64,000 bases of DNA from Prevotellaceae bacterium. GTDB taxonomy: Bacteria > Bacteroidota > Bacteroidia > Bacteroidales > Bacteroidaceae. The position numbers and the translations under genes are program-made. This document shows positions 32,955 to 42,766 of this stretch, piece by piece. The stretch covers positions 62,001 through 126,000 of the forward strand of contig JABZKU010000001.1 in NCBI GenBank assembly GCA_015257125.1, in the 5' to 3' direction. Numbering within the stretch: position 1 is the first letter of the stretch; every line of letters begins with the position of its first letter. The notes beneath the pieces were generated by a model that saw only the letters and a list, made by a program, of their open reading frames with translations, did not search any database and had not been told where the DNA came from.

Positions 32955-35618
32955 TCAAGGCAGCACAACGCGCTTGCCGTCGCGGATGTAGACCCCGTGA
33001 GGGTCTACGCCGTTGGTGCGACGTCCCGAAAGATCGTAGAGCGCATTGGATTGCGAAGCGGTCGAAGTGTGAGCCTGCGAAACGCCGGTGCCCTTCAACG
33101 TCAGTCTGAATACCGCGGTGGCGTGCGAGCGTACGGTGGTCGTGAAGCCAGTTTCCACCTCGTTCTCCAAAGTCTTTTGGGCTTGGCAATCGCGCGCCTG
33201 ATAGTGTCCTTTGACGTTGAGCGCAGAGAACTTCGCGAAGTCAAACTTCACCTGCTGTTGCGTGGCACCCACGTTGGTAGCTGAAATTGCCACATCGCCG
33301 TTTTCCAAATCCTTCATGAAGTAGTAGATGTTACCTTCCTGACCGACGAATTCGGCTTGTTGTCCCATCGCATCTTGGTCGATGGCTATGAGATCGGCGT
33401 TGGTAATGATGGCTTTGTCATCGGCAGAGAGGGGCTTCGTCAAGTCGAAAGACAAGGTGAGCGGTGAAGACCACATGCACCACAACGCAAACTGCGTGCG
33501 ATATTCGTCTTGCGTCATGCCCGGGCCGGTGAGGCAAAGATCTGAGCTGGATTTACCCGTGCCGTGGATCGCTACGCACATCATGTCGGCATCGTTGAAG
33601 CGGTTCACGCCCGAGTAAGCCCAAAGGTCTTTCATGGCGGCAATGCTTTGGATCACACCGATACCGCCGCCTTTTCCTTGCCAGCAGTCGCGCGTGTCGT
33701 AGGTGGCGCGCCAAGTAGTGGCACCCGTCGTCGAACCCCATTTCCAAGGTTCGCGCACACCCCACTCGCACATATAGAAGAGGATGTCGCGACCCGAAGC
33801 TTTGAGAGCATCTCCCATCGCTTTGTAGCGTTGTTGAGCCGAAATGGCATCGCCGGGTGCACCGCAATAGTCATATTTCAAGAGGTCGACACCCCATTTG
33901 GCGTACTGTTTGGCATCGATCGTTTCGTAGCCATACGAACCGTAGGCACCGGCGCACGTTTTGGGAGCAGCATCCGAATAGATACCGAACTTCAGCCCCT
34001 TGTCGTGTACATATTTCACCGTGGCACCCATGCCAATGGGGAATTTCGCAGGATCTTCCTTCGGCGTGTCGTCGCCGTTGCGCGCCGGAGCGTGCCAAAG
34101 GTCATCGATGATGATGAAGTCGTAACCGGCATCGCGCAGTCCCAAATTCACCATGTTGTCAGCCACAGTTTTCACCACTTGGGTCGAAATCTTGTCCTGT
34201 ACCACATTCCAAGAAATCCAGCCCATCATCGGTTTAGGCTGTACCAGATTTCCGCTCACCGTCACAGAAGCGGGGAAAGTCTGCGTATTCCCATCGGTCG
34301 TCACTAAAATCTTGTATTCGTAGCGGCCTTCGGTGGTGATTTTACCTTCTACAGCATGGCGTTGCGCGTTCCAATACAAACCTTCGGGCAGATCCGTGAC
34401 GCTCACCGTCGACGAAGGAGCAGAAGGAACGATCTTGTGGAGGAAACGCGTGTTGGGCAAACTGAACAATTCGGTGGCGCAGGCCAGCGAAGGCGTCAGT
34501 TCGGCTTCAGAAACGATGACCGGACGGGTCGAATTCTGCTCGCGATACACGAAGTAGGCATTAGCCCAGTCGAAGTGGTCTGCCCAGTCTACCCCGTTGC
34601 CTTCGTTGGCTTCCAGAATCAGGTATTTCCAACCTTCGAGTTCTACATCCACCGCTACGGGTTGCTCGTGACGGCGGGCAGTGCCTTCCAGTTTTACCTC
34701 TTCGCGGCCATCTTCACCGCGTAGAATGACGCGATAGCCCACAATCGCTGAGCGGTCGGAAGCGTCTTTGTTGGTTTCGGCATCAATACCGGCCATAGCG
34801 CGGAAATGCGACACGGCGCCGTTGAGTTTCACCACAATACGTGATTTAGCGTGCACGCCGACCCCGCTTTCGTAGGCCGTGTCGTTAATCACCAGTGGGT
34901 TGTTGTCGATGCTCTTGTTCGGGCGAACCGTGCCCCAGCCGTTTGTGATGTTTTTCAAGTCCATCGAACTGAGCGGAATAAATTCTGTTCCGGGCTCTTG
35001 GCTGATCGGGAGTTTCACAAAGCTGGCCGCGCTCAAAGCGGTTGCAGGCACCACTTCCGGTTGTTGGGCGTCGGGCGTGCAGAGAAAATGCGCGTTGGCC
35101 CAGTCGAAATGGTCGGCCCAGTCGTTATTGTTGCCGAGTGTGGTTTCAAGGAGGAGAAATTTGCCGTTGGTCAAATCTACATCAAGCGTCTGCCCTTTGT
35201 CGCCGCGCTTCATCACGCCCGAGGCTTTCACTTCGCGCGTGCCGTCTTGCTTGACGAGCACCACGTTGTAGCCCACAACGGCGTGATTGGGTTTGTTGTC
35301 TGCACCATCGTCTACGCCGAAAGTGGCTTTGAAGCGGCGCACGCCCTCATTTAGGCGAACCACAATCTTACCCGGGGCATGAACACCCAAACCGGATTCA
35401 AACGTATCGCCGGCAATGGTCAGCGTACCACCGCGCACACTCTTATTGAGTTGAATCGCCATGTTGTTGTTGCCGTTGGTGGCATTTTTGAGGTCGATTG
35501 TGCTGAGTGCGACTACTTTTTCGGTGGCGCTACCGGTGGGAAGCGTGAAATGGTCGGCCAACGCAGGCGTGGCGGACAGCGACATCGCGAGGAGACTCGT
35601 GAGTAGAATTTTGTTCAT
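32955..35618 (-). CDS. secreted GH27 alpha-galactosidase with two NPCBM domains
   Basis: An 887-residue exported protein. It has a signal peptide (residues 1-21), then two NPCBM-type carbohydrate-binding domains (about 30-180 and 205-365, each with 'ESG(L/V)GVHA' and 'VVRLN'-type strands), and a small Ig-like domain. The GH27 catalytic domain (about 465-770) follows, with MGWISWNVVQ, IIDDLWHAPARNG, and the nucleophile Asp in LLKYDYCGAP. The C-terminus LYDLSGRRTNGVDPHGVYIR resembles the short sorting-type ends of Prevotella-like secreted proteins. It lies downstream of a second GH27 gene. Confidence 0.9.
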   Translation of the reverse strand: MNKILLTSLLAMSLSATPALADHFTLPTGSATEKVVALSTIDLKNATNGNNNMAIQLNKSVRGGTLTIAGDTFESGLGVHAPGKIVVRLNEGVRRFKATFGVDDGADNKPNHAVVGYNVVLVKQDGTREVKASGVMKRGDKGQTLDVDLTNGKFLLLETTLGNNNDWADHFDWANAHFLCTPDAQQPEVVPATALSAASFVKLPISQEPGTEFIPLSSMDLKNITNGWGTVRPNKSIDNNPLVINDTAYESGVGVHAKSRIVVKLNGAVSHFRAMAGIDAETNKDASDRSAIVGYRVILRGEDGREEVKLEGTARRHEQPVAVDVELEGWKYLILEANEGNGVDWADHFDWANAYFVYREQNSTRPVIVSEAELTPSLACATELFSLPNTRFLHKIVPSAPSSTVSVTDLPEGLYWNAQRHAVEGKITTEGRYEYKILVTTDGNTQTFPASVTVSGNLVQPKPMMGWISWNVVQDKISTQVVKTVADNMVNLGLRDAGYDFIIIDDLWHAPARNGDDTPKEDPAKFPIGMGATVKYVHDKGLKFGIYSDAAPKTCAGAYGSYGYETIDAKQYAKWGVDLLKYDYCGAPGDAISAQQRYKAMGDALKASGRDILFYMCEWGVREPWKWGSTTGATTWRATYDTRDCWQGKGGGIGVIQSIAAMKDLWAYSGVNRFNDADMMCVAIHGTGKSSSDLCLTGPGMTQDEYRTQFALWCMWSSPLTLSFDLTKPLSADDKAIITNADLIAIDQDAMGQQAEFVGQEGNIYYFMKDLENGDVAISATNVGATQQQVKFDFAKFSALNVKGHYQARDCQAQKTLENEVETGFTTTVRSHATAVFRLTLKGTGVSQAHTSTASQSNALYDLSGRRTNGVDPHGVYIRDGKRVVLP

Positions 35619-35648
35619 TTAGAGGTATGAGAAGGTTGTAATAAATGG

Positions 35649-35680
35649 CATAGAACAGCATCTCTGGATGCCGTTCTATG
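35649..35680 (-). other. intercistronic hairpin between the two GH27 genes
   Basis: A 13-bp stem, CATAGAACAGCAT with ATGCCGTTCTATG (one G-T pair) and a 6-nt loop. No strong T-run follows on the minus strand, so it more likely tunes the ratio of the two gene products than terminates. Confidence 0.45.
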
Positions 35681-35702
35681 GTTATGCAGTCTTGATCTGT
35701 CG

Positions 35703-37349
35703 TTATTTTTGCTTGCGCTTGCGCACGCTCGACGACATGGTAGAAACGCCTTTCTCCGATTCATCGATGCCGAGCGTCTTTTTCAAGTTGCGGCGCACGA
35801 TGTTGGCGATCTCAATGTTTTCAGAGAGGCGGAAAACGAGGGTGGCATGGCTGCGCACCTTCGTGTCGAAACCACCCTTCACAGCTCCCACGTCGGTGCG
35901 CTGTTGACAGTCGCGCACCTTGAAGGCACGCAACCCCTTGGCCAGTGAGAAGCGGTCGAACTCCAAACGGAATTGCTCTTCCTTGTCGCCCACATTAGTC
36001 ACGGCAATGGCCACATCACCGTTGCTCAAAGGCTTTTGGAAGTAGTAGAGGTTGCCGTATTGACCGACAAACTCAGCGGGTTGAGCCAGTTCGTCTTGGT
36101 TCAGGTCGATGAGTTCCTTGTTGGTGATCATCGCGCGATCGTCCTCCGAAATCGGTTGGCTGAGGTCGAAGGAAATGAGCAAAGGCGATGACCACATGCA
36201 CCACAGCGCAAACTGGGTGCGGTATTCGTCTTGCGTCATGCCGGGACCGGTGGCACAGAGATCCGAGCTGGATTTGCCTTTGCCGTGAATGCCCACGCAC
36301 ATCATGTCGGCATCGTTATAGCGATGCACACCGCCGTACGGCCACAAGTCTTTCATCAGGTCGATGCTTTGCACCACACCGATGCCGCCGGGTTTCCCCT
36401 TCCAGCAGTCGCGCGTGTCGTAGGTGCAACGCCACAGCGGCGCACCGGTTTCCGAACCCCATTTCCAGGGTTCGCGCACACCCCACTCACAAATGTAGAG
36501 CATGATGTCACGGCCGGAGCTCTGCAGCGCCTCCCCCATCGTGCGGTAGCGCGAAAGGGCTTCGCCCACTTCGGTGGGCGCGTGGCAGTAGTCATATTTC
36601 AGCAAGTCGACGCCCCAAAGTGCATACTGCGTGGCGTCAGTCTTTTCGTAGCCATACGAACCGAAAGCCCCGGCGCACGTCTTTTCTGCAGCGTCGGAGT
36701 AGATACCAAACTTCAAGCCTTTGCTGTGCACATAGTCCACCGCGGCTTTCATGCCCTGGGGGAATTTGGCGGGATCTTCTTTCGGTGTTCCATCACTGTT
36801 GCGCGCCGGAGCGTGCCAAAGGTCGTCGATGATGAGGTGGTTGTAGCCGGCTTCTTTCAGTCCGAGCTGATCCAATTGATCGGCCGTGGCGCGCACCACC
36901 TTATCAGAGATGTCGCCTTCGAACACGTTCCAAGAAATCCAGCCCATCACCGGACGGGAAGCGGCATAGCGCTCGTCGACGGTGAGGGTCACGTCGTGCG
37001 GAACCAACGCGCTGTCGGCGCGGTCGGTCAGAATCAAATTCACGCTATAGTGATAAGTGCCGGGAGCCGTCACACGACCTTCCACGCGGCGTAAATCCGC
37101 GTTCCAATGCAGCCCTTCGGGCAATCCGGTCACCACGATCGGCGCATCGGCGGGATCGGTCTTGATGCGTTGCATGAACGGGCGCGAGGGAGCGGCGAAT
37201 ACTCGATCGGAAAAATAGAGTTTGCTGTCTTGTATGCTCGGCGATTCCGGGCCGTCGTTCTTTCCGCGTTTCTTGTCGGCCATCACCGGAAGACCGAGAG
37301 CGAGAAAGAAGGCGCACAACAAGCTATATACGAAAAATCTGTGTTTCAT
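35703..37349 (-). CDS. secreted GH27 alpha-galactosidase (no NPCBM)
   Basis: I start at ATG 37349 (MKHRFFVYSLLCAFFLALGL), which gives a signal peptide. The 548-residue protein has the Ig-like domain and GH27 domain of its neighbour (MGWISWNVFEGDIS, IIDDLWHAPARN, LLKYDYCHAP) but lacks the NPCBM pair. The end is a lysine-rich SVRKRKQK instead of the sorting-type tail. The two proteins are clearly paralogues and probably remove alpha-galactose from host or dietary glycans at different sites of the cell envelope. Confidence 0.9.
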   Translation of the reverse strand: MKHRFFVYSLLCAFFLALGLPVMADKKRGKNDGPESPSIQDSKLYFSDRVFAAPSRPFMQRIKTDPADAPIVVTGLPEGLHWNADLRRVEGRVTAPGTYHYSVNLILTDRADSALVPHDVTLTVDERYAASRPVMGWISWNVFEGDISDKVVRATADQLDQLGLKEAGYNHLIIDDLWHAPARNSDGTPKEDPAKFPQGMKAAVDYVHSKGLKFGIYSDAAEKTCAGAFGSYGYEKTDATQYALWGVDLLKYDYCHAPTEVGEALSRYRTMGEALQSSGRDIMLYICEWGVREPWKWGSETGAPLWRCTYDTRDCWKGKPGGIGVVQSIDLMKDLWPYGGVHRYNDADMMCVGIHGKGKSSSDLCATGPGMTQDEYRTQFALWCMWSSPLLISFDLSQPISEDDRAMITNKELIDLNQDELAQPAEFVGQYGNLYYFQKPLSNGDVAIAVTNVGDKEEQFRLEFDRFSLAKGLRAFKVRDCQQRTDVGAVKGGFDTKVRSHATLVFRLSENIEIANIVRRNLKKTLGIDESEKGVSTMSSSVRKRKQK

Positions 37350-37376
37350 CGTCTGTGGACTATGGGTAGTTTGCTG

Positions 37377-37407
37377 CAAATATACGAATAATTCTGTGTC
37401 GAACAAG
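37377..37407 (-). promoter_or_regulatory. Bacteroidota-type promoter of the GH27 operon
   Basis: On the minus strand: CTTG (37404-37407), 19 nt, TATATTTG (37377-37384). The start would be close to 37370, about 20 nt before the ATG. Confidence 0.7.
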
Positions 37408-38430
37408 TTTAGTCGAAGTTTTTTCTACACAAAACGCAAGGTGCGCTGTGCAAACCCGCGCAAGAAAGGGGAGGGAGGCGCGTCACGCAGTGAGAAAACC
37501 CGAACTCTTTTTTCGCCGGCAGCGCGAGACGTTTTTTCCCGGAGGAAAGGGAGGGGAGAAAAGCGCACCATGGGGTGAACTTTCATGGTGCCGAATGGCC
37601 TCGCGCGCATAATGCGCGCACTGCTGTTTTCGATATTTTGCCTTCACCTCTTCACCTTTGTGGGACAAGTGATTGAATAATAGAGTGTTGAGTGTGAAGG
37701 CAAAGTGAATTTGTGTTCACCTTAGAAACACGGAGCGCTGTTTGGTGCTCTTTTCTGTGTGAAACTAACGTAAAACACCTACCCGCTTCCAGTTTCTCAG
37801 TGAAGCTGATGTGAAGGCAAAAACGCCCTTTTTGTTCACACTTAAAGTGTTGAAATATAAACGGATAAAGAGGGAGGTGAAGGCGTGAAGGCAAAAAACG
37901 AAATTTACTGAGTGCGCGTATACGCGCGTATGCCTTTTCTGGTTTTGATTTGTTGTCTTGTGATTAAACTTTGTTTTTGATTTTAGAAACAAGGCGATTC
38001 GTGGGATAAAACTCCCGACTTTGTGTGGAAAATCCTCTTCTTTTTTTCGAAACCGGACTTGTTTTTGGCTCAGCTGTTTCGAAAAAAATGAGCGTTACGT
38101 GTCCTGAGAGGAAAGAGTCCCTCTGCGCGTCGAAGCGGGCAAAAGGGAGAAGAGGGGGCTATCTGCCAACAGGCGAACTGTCGGTCGCCGGCCGGATTCT
38201 TTCGCCACCGCCGACCGCGGAACGAAGGCGCCGGACAGTCGGAGCGCAGAGACTAAACTTCATGACCCCGTCTCCCTTCGACCGGGAAGGGAATGCACGC
38301 AATTTTTCCTCGCTTGAAAATCAAGCTCTTTTTGCCACGCAGAAAAAGGCTGCAAACAAATTATTTTCCCTAACTTTGCCCTTATTACACACAACGACTT
38401 CTGTTGAAAAATAATTTAATTCGATATCGT
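37408..38430. other. 1-kb gene-free stretch
   Basis: No credible ORF. It contains the inverted-repeat element at 37638-37894, a GC-alternating palindrome at about 37910-37932, and TAACTTTG at 38381-38388, a likely -7 box for the AMP nucleosidase gene (no good -33 box). Confidence 0.5.
37638..37894. repeat. intergenic element with inverted ends, copy B
   Basis: The left end TTGCCTTCACCTCTTCACC (37638-37656) is the inverse of the right end GGTGAAGGCGTGAAGGCAA (37876-37894) with few mismatches. Two more GTGAAGGCAA units lie inside. The interior differs from copy A at 18725-18894, but both right ends run into AAAAACGAAA and then a palindrome of CGCG/TACG type. Confidence 0.6.
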
Positions 38431-39210
38431 ATGATGACGAGTAAACAAGAGATCTGCGGCAACTGGTTGCAGAGATACACTAAACTGGAACTCAGTAAGT
38501 TCGGAGATTTGATATTGTTGACCAACTTCAACAATTACGTCGATATGTTCTGCGAGCAGATGAACGTGGAGCCCGTAGGTTTCGACGCGAACATGCGCGC
38601 CGCCACCGCCGACGGAATCACGATGATCAATTTTGGCATGGGATCGCCCAATGCTGCGCTGATCATGGACTTGCTTTCGAGCGTCAATCCCCGTGCGGTC
38701 TTGTTCTTGGGCAAGACCGGCGGCATTTCCAACAAGACCCAGTTGGGCGACTATGTGCTGCCGCTTGCCGGCATTCGCGGTGAGGGTACGTCCAACGACT
38801 ATTTTCCCCCCGAGGTGCCGGCTTTGCCTGCCTTCATGCTGCAACGCGCCATCTCGACGGCGCTCCGCGATGCTTCGTTGGACTATTGGACCGGCACGGT
38901 CTACACCACCAACCGCCGCGTTTGGGAGCACGACGAAGAGTTCAAAGCCTATTTGCGCCGTACGCGCGCTATGGCCGTCGATATGGAAACGGCGACACTC
39001 TTCTCCTGCGGTTTCTACAACCACATTCCGACCGGCGCCCTCTTGCTGGTGAGCGACAACCCCATGACGCCCGAAGGTGTGAAGACGGAGCGCTCTGACA
39101 ATCATGTGACTTCTAATTTCGCTGCTACCCACGTACGCATCGGTATTGAGTCCTTGCGACTCTTGCAAGGCGACCGAAAGACCGTGAGACACTTGAAGTT
39201 CGACTGGTAA
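38431..39210 (+). CDS. amn: AMP nucleosidase
   Basis: I start at ATG 38431 (MMTSKQEICGNWLQRY). The 259-residue protein belongs to the nucleoside phosphorylase fold: MINFGMGSPNAALIMDLLSS, VLFLGKTGGISNKTQLGDYV, and the catalytic region AVDMETATLFSCGF with its purine-contacting Glu. The short Bacteroidota form is usually annotated as AMP nucleosidase, splitting AMP into adenine and ribose-5-phosphate. The stop shares one base with the holA start. Confidence 0.82.
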   Translation: MMTSKQEICGNWLQRYTKLELSKFGDLILLTNFNNYVDMFCEQMNVEPVGFDANMRAATADGITMINFGMGSPNAALIMDLLSSVNPRAVLFLGKTGGISNKTQLGDYVLPLAGIRGEGTSNDYFPPEVPALPAFMLQRAISTALRDASLDYWTGTVYTTNRRVWEHDEEFKAYLRRTRAMAVDMETATLFSCGFYNHIPTGALLLVSDNPMTPEGVKTERSDNHVTSNFAATHVRIGIESLRLLQGDRKTVRHLKFDW

Positions 39211-40253
39211 TGGCCAAGAAGACGACCAACGTCGTCACGCACGAAATGATCGTGCGTGACGTGCGAGCCGGGAATGTGCGGCCGGTCTATTATCTGATGG
39301 GCGAGGAGGGGTATTACATCGACCACCTCGTCGATTTCTTGGTAGACAGTCTTTTGCAGCCGCAGGATCGAGATTTCAATCTGATCACCTTCTTCGGCGC
39401 GGAAACAGATATGCAGTCGGTGGTGCACGCCGCCATGGGCTTCCCCATGGGAGCCGAAAAACTGGTGGTTGTGGTGCGTGAGGCGCAAAACCTCAAAGAC
39501 ACGGCGCCGCTGGACACTTACCTCAAATCGCTCGACTCGCCCAATGCGCAACCTACGTCGGTTTTGATCCTCTGCCACATGAACGGCACGCTCGACCGCC
39601 GAAAACCGACCGCAAAGTTGGTGGAAAAGGTGGGCGTGCTCTTCGAGAGTGCCAAACTCCGTGAGTGGCAGCTGTCAAAATGGGTGACGGATTACGCCAG
39701 GCGTAAAAAAGTGCCGATCGAGCAACCGGCCGCGGAATTGTTGGCCGAGGATGTGGGGGCAGACCTGAGCCGTTTGGCCGGAGAGTTGGATAAACTCACT
39801 GTCGCGGCCAATGGAGCGCCGACGGGCATCACCTTGGCGCTGGTGCAATCGCACATCGGCGTGAGCAAAGAGTTCAATATCTTCGAACTGACGGATGCGC
39901 TGGGACGAAAAGACATCGCAAAGGTCAATAGAATAGCGAACTACTTTTATAAAAATCCAAAGCAGAATCCCATTCAAATGGTGATGCCTGCTTTGTTTCG
40001 CTTCTTCTCGCAACTGATGTTGGCCTATTATGCACCCGACAAATCGCGCAGCGGAATTGCTTTTTTTGTGGGAGTTTCTGATTGGCAGGCGGAACGCAAT
40101 ATCATGCCGGCCATGCAGAACTATACCGGCCGAAAAGTGATGGATATCATTGCGCAAATTCGCAGAACCGATGCACGGAGCAAAGGAGTCGACAACCCCG
40201 CCATCTCATCGGAAGATTTGATGAAGGAGCTGTTCTTTTTTATTTTGCACTGA
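39210..40253 (+). CDS. holA: DNA polymerase III subunit delta
   Basis: A 347-residue protein with the delta-subunit layout: VRPVYYLMGEEGYYIDHLVD at the N-terminus, NLITFFGAETD, a KLVVVVREAQNL strand, and the C-terminal helical collar (SKEFNIFELTDALGRKDIAK). It opens the sliding clamp within the clamp loader together with DnaX. ATG 39210 overlaps the upstream stop by one base. Confidence 0.9.
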   Translation: MAKKTTNVVTHEMIVRDVRAGNVRPVYYLMGEEGYYIDHLVDFLVDSLLQPQDRDFNLITFFGAETDMQSVVHAAMGFPMGAEKLVVVVREAQNLKDTAPLDTYLKSLDSPNAQPTSVLILCHMNGTLDRRKPTAKLVEKVGVLFESAKLREWQLSKWVTDYARRKKVPIEQPAAELLAEDVGADLSRLAGELDKLTVAANGAPTGITLALVQSHIGVSKEFNIFELTDALGRKDIAKVNRIANYFYKNPKQNPIQMVMPALFRFFSQLMLAYYAPDKSRSGIAFFVGVSDWQAERNIMPAMQNYTGRKVMDIIAQIRRTDARSKGVDNPAISSEDLMKELFFFILH

Positions 40254-40285
40254 GTATTTCGACCTTGATTGCTTAGCACTATTTT

Positions 40286-40327
40286 TCCCCGAGTTTTCTT
40301 TTTGAAAGAAGACTCGGGGATTTTTTT
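40286..40327 (+). terminator. strong intrinsic terminator of amn-holA
   Basis: Stem TCCCCGAGT…CTTT with AAGAAGACTCGGGGA followed by seven Ts. It lies 33 nt after the holA stop. Confidence 0.85.
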
Positions 40328-42061
40328 CTGCTTCGTGGTCGAGCGGAGGGTGGGGGGAGTTGCCCGACTCGGTGGGGCAGTGCAATGGGTACTCTTGCCC
40401 GGGACTTGCTGCCGGGGGGCACGGACAAAATCAACGGCTAACGCATGGGGTGAGGAGGGTGATGGGAGGAAGAGAAAGTGGGGAGATGCAGCGCGTAAAT
40501 CGGTTTGCCGAATGTGCAAGAAGAAGGCCGGCCGAGAAGACTTTGAAAAATAGGCGCGTACCATTTTTTGAGGAGATTTCGGCTGCTCTATTTGTGCCCG
40601 TTAGGCGTCCATTTTTCGACGCCGCTCATTCTTGTTCGGATTTTGGGGCAAAATAGAAGCGGAAAAAGCGGCTCATCGCCGCTTTTTTTCATTGCATACT
40701 CGCTTCGTCGATTTTTTGCGAGGAGGAAGGGAGAACAACAGACACCTATTATATATAAGAAGAGGGTGGGGCAGTGCTTCCTTGCCTTTGCCGCTCGTGA
40801 GAAGGGGACGAAGCGTCCCACCGGGCGTATGGTGGAGCGGAGTGGGGGCGTTTGATGTAAATTGTCCCGTTTAGGGCGAGAAATAAGGGCTAAGCGGAGC
40901 GAAATAGGAAGGGAAAGAGGGGAATTTTGCTCGTGAGCGGCGGCAATAGAGAGCAAAGACTGATTTATTTGCATGCAGCTTGCTAAACCTGTTTTTCTTT
41001 CTCAATCTGTTGAATACGAATTGGTTGTGTGTTGTTTTTCGCTCTGCTAATGCGAAAAACAGCGTTTTTAGGTTCTTGGAGACGGAGGAGGGGACGTTGG
41101 CGCGATTTTTGATTGATTTGCTGTGAATCGAGCCTTCTCTCTCGGTGAATTGACAAAAACAAAGTAAGGTGACATACATCAGATTTCAAAATCAAAATCT
41201 GCCGAGTGATGCGAAAGACTAAATATTAGCGCGTGTAATTTGGTTTTGTATTCTTCATTCGTGTTGATGTGTAAATGTAAAACGCTAAACCGAGCAAGTC
41301 TAAATTTGTAAATATGCGATTTGTCTTTTCGGTTGTATCAATTTGTAAACCAGATTTTTCCGCAGTTTTGTTGAGGTGTTTATCTTGAAAAATATGCCTT
41401 TTTCGCGTGTATACCCCTGTTTTGATGTGTATAACTTGCTCTTTTTCAGTTTATGTTCTGTGAAACTCAGTCTTTTACCTTATTTTGTCTGAGTAGTTTT
41501 ACCCCTATTCTTTGCAGATATGAATTTGAATATGTAGAGTTTTGTGGCGAAACGACGCAGACGATATACTTTGTGTTTTACTTGTGTAAATATGGTAGTA
41601 GTGTAGAAATGTTGATTTTTCCTCCTTTGGATTTTGGATGTCTCGGTTTTAATCTCTACTTTTGTAGATGAAATCGCGAGTGTGAGTTCGTCTTTGTGAA
41701 TAACTAAATTAGCCTCTTCGGATGCAGTCGCTCCACTTTTTCAAAAGTAGGTACCAGAAGAATGCTCGGCGAGGCAGATTCCTCGATTTTCTTCGCTACG
41801 TTCGTAAAAAAGCGGATAAAGTGAGTTGTATATCCGTTGTATGAACTGCATATTGAGGTTGATCTTGCTCGGAAGCGCATTTTTGCCCTACAATTTGCCC
41901 CCCTGCTCCTGCTCGCCTTTTCACGATTTGGACGCAACCGTTCAGTAAAAACGTTGGCGAAACGTCGAGTTTTCTTTTTTACGGCTACGTTTTTCTCTCT
42001 TTTTGACTCCCTCCTCAAGGGGCGTCTGTGAAGTTTCTCGTTTTAATCCACGCTTATTATT
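40328..42061. other. 1.7-kb AT-rich gene-free stretch
   Basis: The first 600 bp are GC-mixed without a credible gene. From about 40.98 kb the sequence is strikingly AT-rich, with repeated TTTGTAAA-type words, TGTGTATAA at about 41424 and TGTGAATAA at about 41694 (both fit TTATNCACA on the opposite strand). A 72-codon ORF at 41453 looks accidental. A well-formed promoter lies at 41633-41664. Confidence 0.5.
41633..41664 (+). promoter_or_regulatory. Bacteroidota-type promoter in the AT-rich stretch
   Basis: TTTG (41633-41636), 20 nt, then TACTTTTG (41657-41664). It would start a transcript near 41671, leaving a leader of about 390 nt before the XRE gene, or an unrecognised RNA. Confidence 0.6.
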
Positions 42062-42643
42062 ATGGCCTCTATGACAGACCCCAGCGAAACGATGTATCTC
42101 CGCATTAAAAAAGTAATGGAGAGTTACGGTTTACAGCAACAAGCCTTCGCAAAGAAGCTGGGTGTTTCGCCGGCTACGATCTCCAGCATCTACACCGGGC
42201 GCACAAAACCGTCGAATAATCTGGTGCAAGCAATTCATCGCGAGTTTCCGGAAATCAACACCAACTGGTTGCTTTTTGAAGAAGGCGAGATGCGCTTGCC
42301 GTCGACGACTTTTCCGGCTTCTTCTGAACAAGAAGAGATTGTGCAAAATGTCGTTTCTCACGAAACGCAGCCTGCTTCTCCTTTCCCCCCTTTGGGAGGC
42401 GAGATGCCTATGTTCTTTGCAGACGAAACCCCACAAGTGCCGCCGGCTCCCCAGCCGGTACAACCCCAGCCCGCTCGTACTACCGCTGCACACCGTACTC
42501 CAAACCGAACCACTGCGCAGCCGGTTGAGTCGGTGTTTCATACTAACGCGAATAATTTTGACAAACAGTCTCGTCGAGTTAAGGAAATTCGCGTGTTTTA
42601 TGATGACGGTACTTTCGAAGTTTTTGCGCCGGCGAACAAATGA
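42062..42643 (+). CDS. XRE-family helix-turn-helix protein
   Basis: A 193-residue protein. The N-terminal HTH is clear: LRIKKVMESYGLQQQAFAKK, LGVSPATISSIYTGRTKPSN, then FPEINTNWLLFEEGEM, a layout common in Bacteroidota regulators with a 'NWLL..EG.M' end. The middle is a Pro/Thr/Gln-rich linker, and the C-terminus (SRRVKEIRVFYDDGTFEVF) is a short conserved strand pair. ATG 42062 or the Met 11 codons on could be the true start. Target genes are unknown. Confidence 0.82.
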   Translation: MASMTDPSETMYLRIKKVMESYGLQQQAFAKKLGVSPATISSIYTGRTKPSNNLVQAIHREFPEINTNWLLFEEGEMRLPSTTFPASSEQEEIVQNVVSHETQPASPFPPLGGEMPMFFADETPQVPPAPQPVQPQPARTTAAHRTPNRTTAQPVESVFHTNANNFDKQSRRVKEIRVFYDDGTFEVFAPANK

Positions 42644-42766
42644 ACGAATCCGCTGTAATGAGGTGAGAAGTTTGAGCGGCTATGAAACATAATTTGTCTC
42701 GAACGTTCCATGAGAATAAAGTCGGTTCTTCGTTACGAGGCGAACCGACGAAAGGTTTTTGTTTGT

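Noticed and set aside
41453..41671. 72-codon ORF in the AT-rich gap
   Set aside because: Composition is Phe/Cys/Tyr-rich as expected by chance in this AT-rich DNA, and the promoter at 41633 lies inside it.
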